The notes beneath the pieces were generated by a model, which was not told the origin of the DNA, ran no database searches, and was given only the letters and a program-made list of their open reading frames with translations. From assembly GCA_018712865.1 (NCBI GenBank), contig DVGH01000026.1, positions 1 through 64,000 on the forward strand: a DNA stretch of 64,000 bases, in the 5' to 3' direction. Origin of the DNA: Scatavimonas merdipullorum. GTDB taxonomy: Bacteria; Bacillota; Clostridia; Oscillospirales; Acutalibacteraceae. The position numbers and the translations under genes were made by a program. Below, one piece after another: positions 15,714-24,893 of this stretch (positions are counted from its first letter, which is position 1; every line of letters starts with the position of its first letter).

Positions 15714-17447
15714 GTGAAAAAAGTTTTTCAGGAAGTCTGTAAATTTAAAAAAGAGCTGATTGTCATTATTGTAACTGTAATCGGCAGTACAATGTGTACG
15801 CTGGGGCTGCCATCGCTCATATCCAACATCATCAATACCGACATCCCAAATGAAGATTTTGGAGGAATTTTAAGAACCGGAGGCTTTATGCTGATTTTGG
15901 TTGTCGTCGGCATTTTATGCGGTATCGTCACCAGCCATGCTTCCGCTATTGTATCTATGGGTGTGGGCAAAAGCTTGCGCAGCCAAATTTTTAAAAAGGT
16001 GCAGTACTTTTCCCAAACAGAATTTGATAAGTTTTCTACATCTTCGCTGATTACAAGGACCAACAACGATGTCACACAGGTGCAAAACTTTTTAAATCAA
16101 TGTCTGCGCATTGCCTTTCAGGCGCCGATTATGTTCTTTGGCGCAATTGGCCTTACATTGTCAAAAAGCCTTACGCTGTCCTCCATTCTGGTTGTTTCCA
16201 TGCCGGTGGTTGTGCTTGTTATCTGGCTGCTCGCCCGCAAAGCAGTTCCGCTTTCTACCGCAATCCAAAAGAAAATTGACCGCATTAACCTTGTTATGCG
16301 CGAAAAACTGACGGGTGTGCGCGTAATCCGCGCATTTGGAACGACAGAATTTGAAACAAAAAAATTTAACAGCATTAACGAAGATTACAAAAATACAAAT
16401 ATGAAAATGCAGCGTATTACGGGTGCGTTAATCCCGGGGCTTACGCTCGTTATTGCATTTACGGCAATCGGTATTATGCTTTTAGGGGAACGCGGCCTGG
16501 TACACGGCCGTGAATATCAAATTGGTGACATTATTGCAATTATTCAATATGTAATGCAGGTGTTGCTTTCCGTTATGATGCTTTCTATGATCGTCATACT
16601 CTACCCAAGGGCTTCTACTGCGGCAAAGCGCGCGCAAGAACTGCTTTCTACTCAGCTATCCATCCTTGACAAGGATATCGTCAAAAAGGAAACGGGGCTT
16701 CGCGGTTATTTAAAATTTGACAACGTTTCATTTACATATCCGGGTGCGCAGGAGCCAGCTATAAAAAATATCAGTTTTGAAGCAAAGCCTGGGGAAACCA
16801 CTGCAATTATCGGCGGCACGGGTATGGGAAAATCCACAATTGTCAACCTGATCCCGCGTTTTTATGACGTTACACAGGGTGCTGTGTTGGTGGACGGTAT
16901 AGATGTGCGCGACTACAAGCAGGAAGACCTCCGGAAAAAAATTGGTATGGTTCCGCAAAAAGCGGTGCTTTTTACGGGTACAATCGAAAGCAATATTCGT
17001 TTTGGCGATGAAAATGCAACGGAAGAACGCATTGAAAAGGCTGCCGATATTTCACAATCCACTGATTTTATTCTAAAAAAGGCCGAAGGATTTAACGCGC
17101 CTATTTCACAGGGCGGTTCAAATGTGTCCGGCGGGCAGCGCCAGCGTCTTTCTATTGCACGCGCAGTCGTCCGGAAACCGGAAATTTATATATTTGACGA
17201 CAGCTTTTCTGCGCTTGACTTTAAAACAGATAAAAAGCTTCGTGCGGCATTGGCGGAAGAAACACAAAACGCTACGGTGGTGATCGTTGCACAGAGGGTC
17301 AGCACGATCATGGAGGCCGACAGAATCCTGGTGTTGGAAAACGGCAGCTGTGTTGGAATGGGGACGCATAAAGAGCTCCTGAAAACCTGTGAGGTGTACA
17401 AAGAAATTGTACGTTCACAGATGAGCGAGGAGGAGATGAAAAAATGA
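15714..17447 (+). CDS. Heterodimeric ABC exporter subunit with the degenerate catalytic site
   Basis: A protein of 577 aa starting at GTG after AGGAGG. Six transmembrane segments fill residues about 15-310, and the ATPase domain follows: Walker A GGTGMGKST, signature VSGGQRQR, Walker B IYIFDDSFSALD. The residue after Walker B is Asp rather than the catalytic Glu. Its partner downstream has Glu but a changed signature, so the two together form one consensus and one degenerate ATP site, as in BmrCD/LmrCD/TM287-288 type multidrug or lipid exporters. The stop overlaps the next start by 4 bases (ATGA). Confidence 0.9.
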   Translation: MKKVFQEVCKFKKELIVIIVTVIGSTMCTLGLPSLISNIINTDIPNEDFGGILRTGGFMLILVVVGILCGIVTSHASAIVSMGVGKSLRSQIFKKVQYFSQTEFDKFSTSSLITRTNNDVTQVQNFLNQCLRIAFQAPIMFFGAIGLTLSKSLTLSSILVVSMPVVVLVIWLLARKAVPLSTAIQKKIDRINLVMREKLTGVRVIRAFGTTEFETKKFNSINEDYKNTNMKMQRITGALIPGLTLVIAFTAIGIMLLGERGLVHGREYQIGDIIAIIQYVMQVLLSVMMLSMIVILYPRASTAAKRAQELLSTQLSILDKDIVKKETGLRGYLKFDNVSFTYPGAQEPAIKNISFEAKPGETTAIIGGTGMGKSTIVNLIPRFYDVTQGAVLVDGIDVRDYKQEDLRKKIGMVPQKAVLFTGTIESNIRFGDENATEERIEKAADISQSTDFILKKAEGFNAPISQGGSNVSGGQRQRLSIARAVVRKPEIYIFDDSFSALDFKTDKKLRAALAEETQNATVVIVAQRVSTIMEADRILVLENGSCVGMGTHKELLKTCEVYKEIVRSQMSEEEMKK

Positions 17448-19240
17448 GTGTAAACAAGAAAGACAAAAAAACACAGGTTAGCTATTCTAAAACCTTTAAA
17501 AAGCTGTACACGTTTATCAAGCCTTATCGCAAGCGCTTGTTTGCATCTCTTTTCTTTATTTTTCTTGCTACGCTTGCCAATGCGATGGCGCCTTTTGTCC
17601 TGGGTAAGGCGACAGATGCGCTTGCAAATATTGTTGTAGACGGCGTGGAGATTCCACAGGCGCTTACTACTTTCTTTCTTATTTTAGGCGTATTGGCACT
17701 TGTATATATTTTGTATGCGATTTTCAATTATCTAAGTACATGGATCATGGTCGGCGTTACGGAACGAACGATTTTTGATCTTAGAAAGCGCGTTGATTTT
17801 AAGCTGAGCAAGCTGCCATTAAATTATTATGATACAAACGCGTATGGCGATATTTTAAGCCGCGTAACCAATGATGTGGATACGATCTCTACCTCTCTAC
17901 AGCAAAGTATTGCGCAGATCGCCACAACCGTATTTACCGTTATTTTTATTTTTATTATGATGATGTTTATTAGTCCCTTGCTTACGTTTGTAGGGATTGG
18001 GATTGTCCCGTTTGCGCTCTACCTTGCCATGAAGCTTGCAAAACGTTCCCAAAAATATTTTGATAACCAACAGGAAAATATTGGTGAGCTCAACGGGTAT
18101 GTAGAAGAATATTATGGCGGACATAACGTAACGGCAGCATTTGGTAAAGAAGAGGATGTCATAGAAGACTTCGAAGTTACCAATCAAAACCTGTTTTCCA
18201 ACGCCTGGAAGGGGCAGTTTTTTTCAGGAACGCTTATGCCGATTACGCAGGGGATGACGAACTTCGGTTATGCGGCTGTTGCAATCGTCGGCGGTATTCT
18301 GGCGGTGTTCGGCGGCATTTCCATTGGTATGATCCAATCCTTTACACAGTATTTAAGGCAGTTTTCACAGCCGATTACGCAGGTTTTGCAGATTACAAAC
18401 ATTATTCAGTCTACCGTTTCCGCAGTGGACAGAATCTTCGAGTTTTTAGAGGAAAAAGAAGAGGTGGCCGATACGCAAACGCCACGCTTCCCCGAAAAGC
18501 TTGCGGGAAAAGTGGAGTTTGATCATATCCGCTTTGGTTATCTTCCGCATCAAACGCTTATCCACGATCTGAACATTACAATTCAGCCGGGCAGCAAAAC
18601 GGCTATTGTCGGGCCTACGGGAGCCGGGAAGACCACGCTTGTCAATTTAATTATGCGTTTTTACGATGTAAACGGCGGCGCTATTCGTATTGACGGAATT
18701 GACATACGCGACATGCAGCGCGCAAGACTGCGGGATATTTTTGGAATGGTTTTGCAGGATACGTGGCTGTATTCCGGTACAATTCGTGAAAATATCCGTT
18801 ATGGCAGATTAAATGCCACCGACGAAGAGGTCGAACAGGCTGCAAAAGACGCACGCGCAGATGCCTTTATTCGCACGCTGCCGGGCGGATACGACTTTGT
18901 GCTGCATGAGGGTGCCTCCAATATTGCGCAGGGACAGCGGCAGCTTCTAACCATTGCACGGGCCATGCTGGCAAATCCGCCGATCATGATCTTAGATGAA
19001 GCGACCAGCTCTGTCGATACGCGTACGGAACTGTTGATTCAGGAAGCCATGAACGCTATGATGAAAGGCAGAACCAGCTTTGTTATTGCGCACAGGCTTT
19101 CTACTATTAAGGATGCGGAAAACATTTTATATATGCAAGACGGTGATATTCTGGAAGTAGGTACACATAACCAACTCATGGAAAAAAACGGTCTCTACGC
19201 AAAGCTATACAACAGCCAGTTTGCACAAAACAATGGCTGA
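17444..19240 (+). CDS. Heterodimeric ABC exporter subunit with the catalytic Glu
   Basis: A protein of 598 aa with an N-terminal cytosolic tail, six transmembrane segments (about 30-330) and an ATPase domain: Walker A GPTGAGKTT, signature NIAQGQRQL in place of LSGGQ, Walker B MILDEATSSVD with the catalytic Glu, and H-loop IAHRLSTI. The altered signature pairs with the Walker motifs of the upstream subunit to form the non-hydrolysing site. Substrate is unknown; drug, peptide or lipid export are all possible. Translationally coupled to the upstream gene. Confidence 0.92.
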   Translation: MSVNKKDKKTQVSYSKTFKKLYTFIKPYRKRLFASLFFIFLATLANAMAPFVLGKATDALANIVVDGVEIPQALTTFFLILGVLALVYILYAIFNYLSTWIMVGVTERTIFDLRKRVDFKLSKLPLNYYDTNAYGDILSRVTNDVDTISTSLQQSIAQIATTVFTVIFIFIMMMFISPLLTFVGIGIVPFALYLAMKLAKRSQKYFDNQQENIGELNGYVEEYYGGHNVTAAFGKEEDVIEDFEVTNQNLFSNAWKGQFFSGTLMPITQGMTNFGYAAVAIVGGILAVFGGISIGMIQSFTQYLRQFSQPITQVLQITNIIQSTVSAVDRIFEFLEEKEEVADTQTPRFPEKLAGKVEFDHIRFGYLPHQTLIHDLNITIQPGSKTAIVGPTGAGKTTLVNLIMRFYDVNGGAIRIDGIDIRDMQRARLRDIFGMVLQDTWLYSGTIRENIRYGRLNATDEEVEQAAKDARADAFIRTLPGGYDFVLHEGASNIAQGQRQLLTIARAMLANPPIMILDEATSSVDTRTELLIQEAMNAMMKGRTSFVIAHRLSTIKDAENILYMQDGDILEVGTHNQLMEKNGLYAKLYNSQFAQNNG

Positions 19241-19696
19241 AAAAACGTTTTATTAAAGCAATAAAAATAGCAGGCATCTTTTTATGTCTGCTATTTTTTT
19301 ACTAAACAGGTATTTAATTGTATAAAAAGAGTTATAGTCTTTCACTGCGGCAGACAAGTTTTTCCGGTTCCCCTTTACATGTCGGGCTTGCAAGGATATA
19401 ATTTAGGGTAGATTATGGATATACTGGGGAAGGGAAGGACGCTTTTTGCAGGTTTTTGCAGTGCATACAGACGAATATTGCGCACATTGTGGGGTTTTGC
19501 ATTTTGACTGATGTTGGCGGCCTTTTAAAAAAGTATTTGCATGTTTTAGAAAAAGCGCACCATGCTACTAACAGGAAAAAAAACGTAGCGGCGCCTTGAA
19601 GCCCATCGGTTAAGAGGCATAAAACGGCGCTTGCTGCCACGTGCAATCAGGTTAAGTATTGTATATCTTTCCGGTATAATATATGGAGGGATCTTC
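19241..19696. other. Intergenic region after the ABC exporter, no gene seen
   Basis: The first part holds the exporter terminator. Beyond it only short, poorly supported frames exist up to the TTG start at 19697. A possible -10 box (TATAAT, 19674-19681 region) precedes the isomerase gene. Confidence 0.45.
19264..19303 (+). terminator. Intrinsic terminator of the ABC exporter operon
   Basis: A 14-bp stem (19264-19277 with 19284-19297, one G-U type position) followed by a T run. Confidence 0.75.
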
Positions 19697-20494
19697 TTGA
19701 AGGTTGGAATCTCTACCGCCTGCCTGTATCCGCAGGAAACAGAGGCGGCGCTCGATCAACTGCTGGACGCAGGCTTTGATTGCTTTGAAATTTTTTTGAA
19801 TACCATCAGTGAGATGGAACCCGCTTATGTCCGAAAATTGCGGGAAAAGCTTGTGCAGGGCAACGCCGTATTGAAATCTTTGCACCCTTTTACCTCCGGA
19901 TATGAGCCGTATTTAATTTTTACAGATTATAAAAGGCGTTTTCGTGATTCACTCGATTTTTATAAGCGGTATTTTGAAACAGCGCAGTATCTTGGTGCCG
20001 GTATCCTTGTTTTGCACGGCGATAAAAAAACGCCGGAAACAGGTATTTCCAATGAGGAGTATTTTGAAAAATTTGGGGAACTGTCCCTGCTGGGAGAACG
20101 CTACGGCGTAACGCTTGCCCAGGAAAACGTAAACCAGTTCCGCAGCCAAAATCCCAGCTTTTTAAAACAGATGCGCACATACTTAGGGGACAGGGCGAAG
20201 TTTGTGTTTGACATTAAACAGGCTGTGCGTTCCGGAAACGATCCCACGCAGGTCTGCCGTGCAATGGGGAAAGGCCTTGTGCATTTGCATATCAACGACA
20301 ACAAAAAGGGGGAGGATTGTCTTTTGCCCGGCTGCGGTGCCATGGACTATTCTGCTTTGTTTGCCCTTTTAAAAGAAAATAGATATCAGGGCGATTGTAT
20401 CATTGAGGTATACAGCAATAATTACAGCAATATATGGGAATTGGTACAGGCGCGCGATTTTGTCAGGCGGGAGCTTACGGCCGCCGGATTGTGA
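19697..20494 (+). CDS. Sugar phosphate isomerase/epimerase (xylose isomerase-like TIM barrel)
   Basis: A protein of 265 aa from the TTG at 19697, placed six bases after GGAGGG; the frame is open back to 19631 but that part has no good ribosome-binding site and is not family-like. The start KVGISTACLYPQETEAALDQ is the first strand and helix of AP-endonuclease-2-type barrels. Metal-binding candidates are Glu in LAQENVNQF, Asp and His in FDIKQAVRSG and LVHLHINDN, and Glu in CIIEVYS. These enzymes isomerise keto/aldo sugars or act on inositol derivatives; the substrate is unknown. Confidence 0.82.
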   Translation: MKVGISTACLYPQETEAALDQLLDAGFDCFEIFLNTISEMEPAYVRKLREKLVQGNAVLKSLHPFTSGYEPYLIFTDYKRRFRDSLDFYKRYFETAQYLGAGILVLHGDKKTPETGISNEEYFEKFGELSLLGERYGVTLAQENVNQFRSQNPSFLKQMRTYLGDRAKFVFDIKQAVRSGNDPTQVCRAMGKGLVHLHINDNKKGEDCLLPGCGAMDYSALFALLKENRYQGDCIIEVYSNNYSNIWELVQARDFVRRELTAAGL

Positions 20495-20549
20495 ATACTG
20501 CCATAAAATGTACGGATATCCTTGTAAAATGTGCGTATATTGTTTTTAC

Positions 20550-20579
20550 TTGCTATTTTTTTCCTATATATGGTATAAT
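20550..20579 (+). promoter_or_regulatory. Sigma-A-type promoter for nrdR
   Basis: TTGCTA (20550-20555) and TATAAT (20574-20579) with an 18-base spacer, about 80 bases before the nrdR start. Confidence 0.55.
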
Positions 20580-20657
20580 TATTTAAATCCAAGGGAGATA
20601 ACAGGCGTTATTTAGCTGGAAGATAAAAATGTTCCATATAATGGAAGGAGTCGCTTT

Positions 20658-21113
20658 ATGAAATGTCCGTATTGTAGCTTTGAAGAAAGCAAAGTAATCG
20701 ATTCTCGCCCTGCTGACGATGGCGAAAGGATCCGCCGCCGCAGGGAATGTCTCAACTGCGGCAAGCGTTTTACAACCCATGAGGTTATTGAAACCGTTCC
20801 AATTATTGTAGTCAAACGCGACAAATCCAGAGAGGTTTTCGACCGCAATAAGTTGACAGCGGGCTTGCTCCGCGCCTGTGAAAAAAGGCCGGTTTCAATA
20901 GCGGCCATTGAAAGTATGGTGGACGATATTGAAGCCAAACTGCAAAATTCTCTTGACAGGGAGGTAACCTCCAAATTAATTGGCGAATATGCAATGGAGC
21001 TGCTCAAAAATGTGGATGAGGTTTCTTATGTGCGCTTTGCGTCGGTGTACCGGCAGTTTAAAGATATTAACACTTTTATGGAAGAACTCAATAAGCTTTT
21101 AAAAGAAAAATAA
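20658..21113 (+). CDS. nrdR: Transcriptional repressor NrdR
   Basis: A protein of 151 aa with the zinc ribbon CPYC (Cys3, Cys6) and CLNC (Cys31, Cys34), the basic ERIRRRREC segment, and an ATP-cone domain from about residue 47 (VVKRDKSREVFDRNKLTAGL). NrdR senses dATP/ATP through the cone and represses ribonucleotide reductase genes by binding NrdR boxes. Length and motifs are full and typical. It is a single gene with its own promoter and terminator; no nrd gene lies in the window. Confidence 0.97.
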   Translation: MKCPYCSFEESKVIDSRPADDGERIRRRRECLNCGKRFTTHEVIETVPIIVVKRDKSREVFDRNKLTAGLLRACEKRPVSIAAIESMVDDIEAKLQNSLDREVTSKLIGEYAMELLKNVDEVSYVRFASVYRQFKDINTFMEELNKLLKEK

Positions 21114-21121
21114 ATTTTTTC

Positions 21122-21150
21122 TGCGCATAGCTTGCTATGCGCATCTTTTA
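21122..21150 (+). terminator. Intrinsic terminator of nrdR
   Basis: Stem tgcgcatag (21122-21130) with ctatgcgca (21135-21143), then a T-rich tail. Confidence 0.75.
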
Positions 21151-21183
21151 TATTTTATAAAAAATAAAAGTTTTATATACTTA

Positions 21184-21212
21184 TTGACAAAAATATATTT
21201 TTGTGATACATT
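21184..21212 (+). promoter_or_regulatory. Strong sigma-A-type promoter for the S8 peptidase
   Basis: TTGACA (21184-21189) and TACATT (21207-21212) with a 17-base spacer; about 110 bases before the start. Confidence 0.65.
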
Positions 21213-21321
21213 TAAATTGTAATAAAGGGTTTGGAATTGCAATGGTAAGTAAAATTGTATAAGTTTTAAATGGTTCTGTTTTATATTTCCCATATGATAA
21301 AATAGAAAGGAATGATTTATT

Positions 21322-23319
21322 TTGAAGCGGGAAATGAAAAAGAGCGTAGCTGTCTTACTTGCCATTGTAACAATAACAGCAATTTTCGCAAATCCGCTCT
21401 ATGCTGCAGCGGTATCGTGGGAGGATGCACTGTATAAGCTTGACAGTGTTCTCTTGGAAAAATTAGAAACTATGTCAAGCAGCGATTGTGTGGATGTATC
21501 TGTCTGGCTGCAGGATATAGACTATGACGAAGTCAACCAGGAAACACAGCAAGCCCTGCAAACCAAGGTTTCCATGGGAAAAGCTTCAGAAAATGTGTTG
21601 CAGCTTTCCATGTGCCAGCAAAATAATATGGCAGATGGTTTGTTGACATTGCAGAATACCGGTTATTTAGCAGAAGCAGATGTAACTGCCTCACAAGATG
21701 CGCAGGTATATATCGAAACAAGGCGTTTTGTAGCCGCCCAAGCGTATGAAGAGCAAAATACCAGCCTTTATCATATGCTGTTTCCGGCGGAAGAAGGCGG
21801 CCTTTTACGTATACAAAAGCAACAGCAGCCTGCGTTGCTTTACATTAGCGCCTATGCGCCGAATATTTTGCTTACATTGACAAAGGACCAAATTTATAAA
21901 ATTGTACGCTATGCATGTGTGCAGTCGATCGATTATTTTGATAACGATTTGCCGGGCGCAGATGCCGCACAGGAGCCGGAAATAGAACTGACAGCAGCAG
22001 CTTCTGTGGACAGTTCGTATTTTCATACAACTGGGATCACAGCTATGAAAAATAAGGGCTATACAGGTGCGAATGTAAAAATTGGAATGTTTGAGTCCGG
22101 GGTGCCGATCACCACGCAGGGAACGAAATACCGGCAGGTTTTTGACCATATGATCGATGAAAACAACGCGTCAAATACGCGGCTGCATATTCGTCCACAG
22201 GATGTCGCAAAGGGTAGCGACCATGCTTCGCTGGTTGCATGCCTACTGGTCGGGAAAACGTCGTCCTATACGGGTGCCGTGCCAGATGCCCAGCTTTATT
22301 GTGCGGCTTCTTCTGCAAACTCTGTATCTGAAACATATGAAGGGATAGAATGGCTCATAGCGCAGGGCGTAAATGTAATCAATTTTAGCTGGATCTATGT
22401 CAACACGGGCAACAATTCTTATGATGTCTATGCCAAGTGGTTTGACCATCTGGTGTATAATCATTCGGTTAGCATTGTAAACGCCGCCGGAAATGGAACG
22501 GTTGAAAACGGTACAAAAGTCAACCAAAACCGTGTCGGCCGCAATGCAATGGCATATAATATTATTACAGTTGGCAATTACGATTCTTACCAGCAGACGG
22601 TTGGTACAAGCACGGCGTACAATACCATTGCCACGCTTGCCTATAAGCCGGATCTTGTTGCACCGGGCTACCGACTGATTACGCCGCTGAATACCAATAC
22701 AGGGGCAACAGGAACCTCTCTTTCCGCACCTCTTGTTACAGGCGCGGTAGCGCAGCTATGTCAGGTTTTTTCTTATTTTAAAACAAAGCCGGTGGCGCTC
22801 AAAGCATTTTTGCTTGCCGGGGCTGTTAAAACCCAGCAAATGAAGGCGTTTGATGCAGACAATGATTCTTCTAATAACGTCGATTCCCTGTCCGGCTCCT
22901 GGCGTATGGGCCTGTGCAGAAAAAATGGTGCAGGCATGCTGAACGCTTTGAACGCATATACTGTCTTGTATAACAGCAATTACTTTTATTTTCCCAATTT
23001 TGGTGCATCTAACAATGGATATTCAGAAACAATCCATGTAACCTCCACCACCAAACGGCTTCAAATCTGTTTAAATTGGCTGAAGAAAAATACAGTATCC
23101 GGATCTGACCATTCCACCGGAACGGTAAACGACGCATCCAGAGATACGTATTTATTGGAAATACTCGATCCTGATGGGGAAACGCTTTATAATTCCTGGT
23201 ATAGGTATGATACCAAAGAATATATTGCCTTTACACCAAGTCGTACAGGTACGTATACTGTGAAAATTCAAAAATCGGGTACGCAGGGACAGGATGTCAC
23301 AGTGGCCTGGTTTCAATAA
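21322..23319 (+). CDS. Secreted S8 (subtilisin-like) peptidase with Glu at the catalytic Asp position
   Basis: A protein of 665 aa from a TTG with AAAGG upstream. Residues 1-29 are a signal peptide (cleavage after LYAAA). Residues 30-230 look like a prodomain. The S8 domain has IGMFESGV (Glu258) where subtilases have the Asp of the triad, GSDHASLV (His301), NAAGNG (oxyanion Asn391) and GTSLSAP (Ser466). His, Ser and Asn are therefore present but Asp is replaced by Glu. Residues about 540-665 form a beta-rich C-terminal domain (LEILDPDGETLYNSW, then TGTYTVKIQ). It may be a weakly active or specialised protease. A dockerin protein gene follows after 17 bases. Confidence 0.88.
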   Translation: MKREMKKSVAVLLAIVTITAIFANPLYAAAVSWEDALYKLDSVLLEKLETMSSSDCVDVSVWLQDIDYDEVNQETQQALQTKVSMGKASENVLQLSMCQQNNMADGLLTLQNTGYLAEADVTASQDAQVYIETRRFVAAQAYEEQNTSLYHMLFPAEEGGLLRIQKQQQPALLYISAYAPNILLTLTKDQIYKIVRYACVQSIDYFDNDLPGADAAQEPEIELTAAASVDSSYFHTTGITAMKNKGYTGANVKIGMFESGVPITTQGTKYRQVFDHMIDENNASNTRLHIRPQDVAKGSDHASLVACLLVGKTSSYTGAVPDAQLYCAASSANSVSETYEGIEWLIAQGVNVINFSWIYVNTGNNSYDVYAKWFDHLVYNHSVSIVNAAGNGTVENGTKVNQNRVGRNAMAYNIITVGNYDSYQQTVGTSTAYNTIATLAYKPDLVAPGYRLITPLNTNTGATGTSLSAPLVTGAVAQLCQVFSYFKTKPVALKAFLLAGAVKTQQMKAFDADNDSSNNVDSLSGSWRMGLCRKNGAGMLNALNAYTVLYNSNYFYFPNFGASNNGYSETIHVTSTTKRLQICLNWLKKNTVSGSDHSTGTVNDASRDTYLLEILDPDGETLYNSWYRYDTKEYIAFTPSRTGTYTVKIQKSGTQGQDVTVAWFQ

Positions 23320-23336
23320 TACAGAGGGGTGATCGT

Positions 23337-23900
23337 ATGAAAAAAATACTGGCTTTTTTAATGGCGCTTATTATGCTGTTTATGCTGGGGGTGGTTACTG
23401 TTTCAGCCGATGTACCACAGAACCGTTCCGTGCCGCAAAAAGTAGTAATTTGTACACTGGGCGACTATGAGCTTTATTATTACCTCAGTGATATACAGCT
23501 CCCAATGGAGGTCACGGAACAGATTGGCAAATATGTATTTTATCGGCCCGATTACAAAGAAGACGCACAATTTTCTTCCAAATTAGGCTTGTATGTCGGC
23601 AAAGCGGACCAGTACTATTCTTTGGCAGAGGCGTATCAAAATGGTCTGATTGACATAGACGCTGCTGCGAGTGCGGTTTCTGCAAGCGACAGCGGAGTTG
23701 CCGTATATCTTATTGGCGATGTCAATGCAAACAGCAAAGTAGATGTCGACGATATTTTGCAGGTGCAAAAATATATTGCAAATATGCAGCTTGACACGTC
23801 AAGACTCTATTTATGTGATTGTGATCAAGATGGAGAAGTGACCACAAAGGATGTATTGCTTATGCAAAAGATTGTTGCAAATATGTATGAAATTGTATAA
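23337..23900 (+). CDS. Secreted dockerin type I domain protein
   Basis: A protein of 187 aa with a signal peptide (1-25, ending TVSADV), an uncharacterised middle domain, and a C-terminal dockerin of two calcium-binding repeats: GDVNANSKVDVDDILQVQKY and CDCDQDGEVTTKDVLLMQKI. Dockerins bind cohesins on scaffold or cell-wall proteins; they also occur in intramolecular or protease-associated contexts in gut Clostridia. No cohesin is seen in the window. It follows the S8 peptidase at once and probably shares its transcript, so it may be a partner or inhibitor-like anchor of that protease (inference). Confidence 0.85.
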   Translation: MKKILAFLMALIMLFMLGVVTVSADVPQNRSVPQKVVICTLGDYELYYYLSDIQLPMEVTEQIGKYVFYRPDYKEDAQFSSKLGLYVGKADQYYSLAEAYQNGLIDIDAAASAVSASDSGVAVYLIGDVNANSKVDVDDILQVQKYIANMQLDTSRLYLCDCDQDGEVTTKDVLLMQKIVANMYEIV

Positions 23901-23964
23901 TAGCTCATGCAAAGGGGCAAGATACAATCCTTGCTCTTTGTAGAAATGCGTTGATGTTCAAGTG

Positions 23965-24004
23965 CAGTGCAGTTCACAATATGTGGCTGCACTGTTTCTT
24001 TATA
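23965..24004 (+). terminator. Intrinsic terminator after the dockerin gene
   Basis: Stem cagtgcag (23965-23972) with ctgcactg (23987-23994), then TTTCTTT. A second weaker inverted repeat lies at about 23908-23940. Confidence 0.6.
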
Positions 24005-24174
24005 AAATGCCTTTTTGCTGCCTTTTTATAAAAAATTGGAACAGTTCAATTTTACCCTAGCCTGTTTGTGACAAAAACGTAATGCAAAACAAGTTGAAAA
24101 GCGTCCGCTTTTCGTGTATAATTTTAGCGCATCAACACTTTTTAGATATAGAATATTGTATTCCGGAGGAAAAA

Positions 24175-24858
24175 ATGCTTTTATCAAAGTGGGAAAATTT
24201 ACCTGCGTATATGCAAAATGAGAAAGTAAGGATCTATTACAATATTTTGAAAAATAAAAAGAAAAGCCTTGTGGCAAAAAGAGTCTTGGATATTGTTGTG
24301 TCATTTGTACTCATTGTATTGCTGCTGGTGCCAATGTGTGTGATCGCCGTGGTTGTAAAATGCGGGTCAAAGGGGCCGGTATTCTTTCAGCAAAAAAGAA
24401 TTACAACCAACGGTCGGCCGTTTATGATTTTAAAATTTCGGACAATGGTGCAAAACGCAGAAGCGCTTGGCGGGCAAATCACCCAGACCGACGATGCCCG
24501 TATTACGAAAAACGGAAAATTTTTACGTAAGTACCGTTTGGATGAGCTGCCGCAAGTTTTTAATGTGTTTGTTGGCAGTATGTCTTTGGTTGGGACAAGG
24601 CCGGAGGTTCCTAAATATGTAGAGCGCTACAGTGACGAAATGTATGCGACTTTACTGATGCCGGCAGGCGTTACGTCTCTTGCCAGCATTACCTATCGCG
24701 ACGAGGACGACCTGTTTAAAAATCCGGAAGACATAGATAGAAACTATATGGAAATCGTTCTGCCGGAAAAAATGGTTATGAATCTGGAGTACATAAAACA
24801 ATTTCATTTTTTCTACGATCTTAAAATTATGTTTAAAACGATTGCCGACGTTTTCTGA
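24175..24858 (+). CDS. Bacterial sugar transferase (undecaprenyl-phosphate sugar-1-P transferase type)
   Basis: A protein of 227 aa from the ATG at 24175, seven bases after ggagga. One transmembrane helix (about 42-65) is followed by the family core: FQQKRITTNGRPFMILKFRTM, then RKYRLDELPQVFNVF and SLVGTRPEVP. These enzymes start assembly of an exopolysaccharide or glycan repeat by moving a sugar-1-phosphate from a nucleotide sugar to undecaprenyl phosphate. The next gene is an O-antigen ligase/polymerase-like protein, so a small exopolysaccharide pair is present without other glycosyltransferases nearby. Confidence 0.9.
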   Translation: MLLSKWENLPAYMQNEKVRIYYNILKNKKKSLVAKRVLDIVVSFVLIVLLLVPMCVIAVVVKCGSKGPVFFQQKRITTNGRPFMILKFRTMVQNAEALGGQITQTDDARITKNGKFLRKYRLDELPQVFNVFVGSMSLVGTRPEVPKYVERYSDEMYATLLMPAGVTSLASITYRDEDDLFKNPEDIDRNYMEIVLPEKMVMNLEYIKQFHFFYDLKIMFKTIADVF

Positions 24859-24893
24859 CGCACTGGTTTTAAACGTTCAGAGGAGAACATCGC

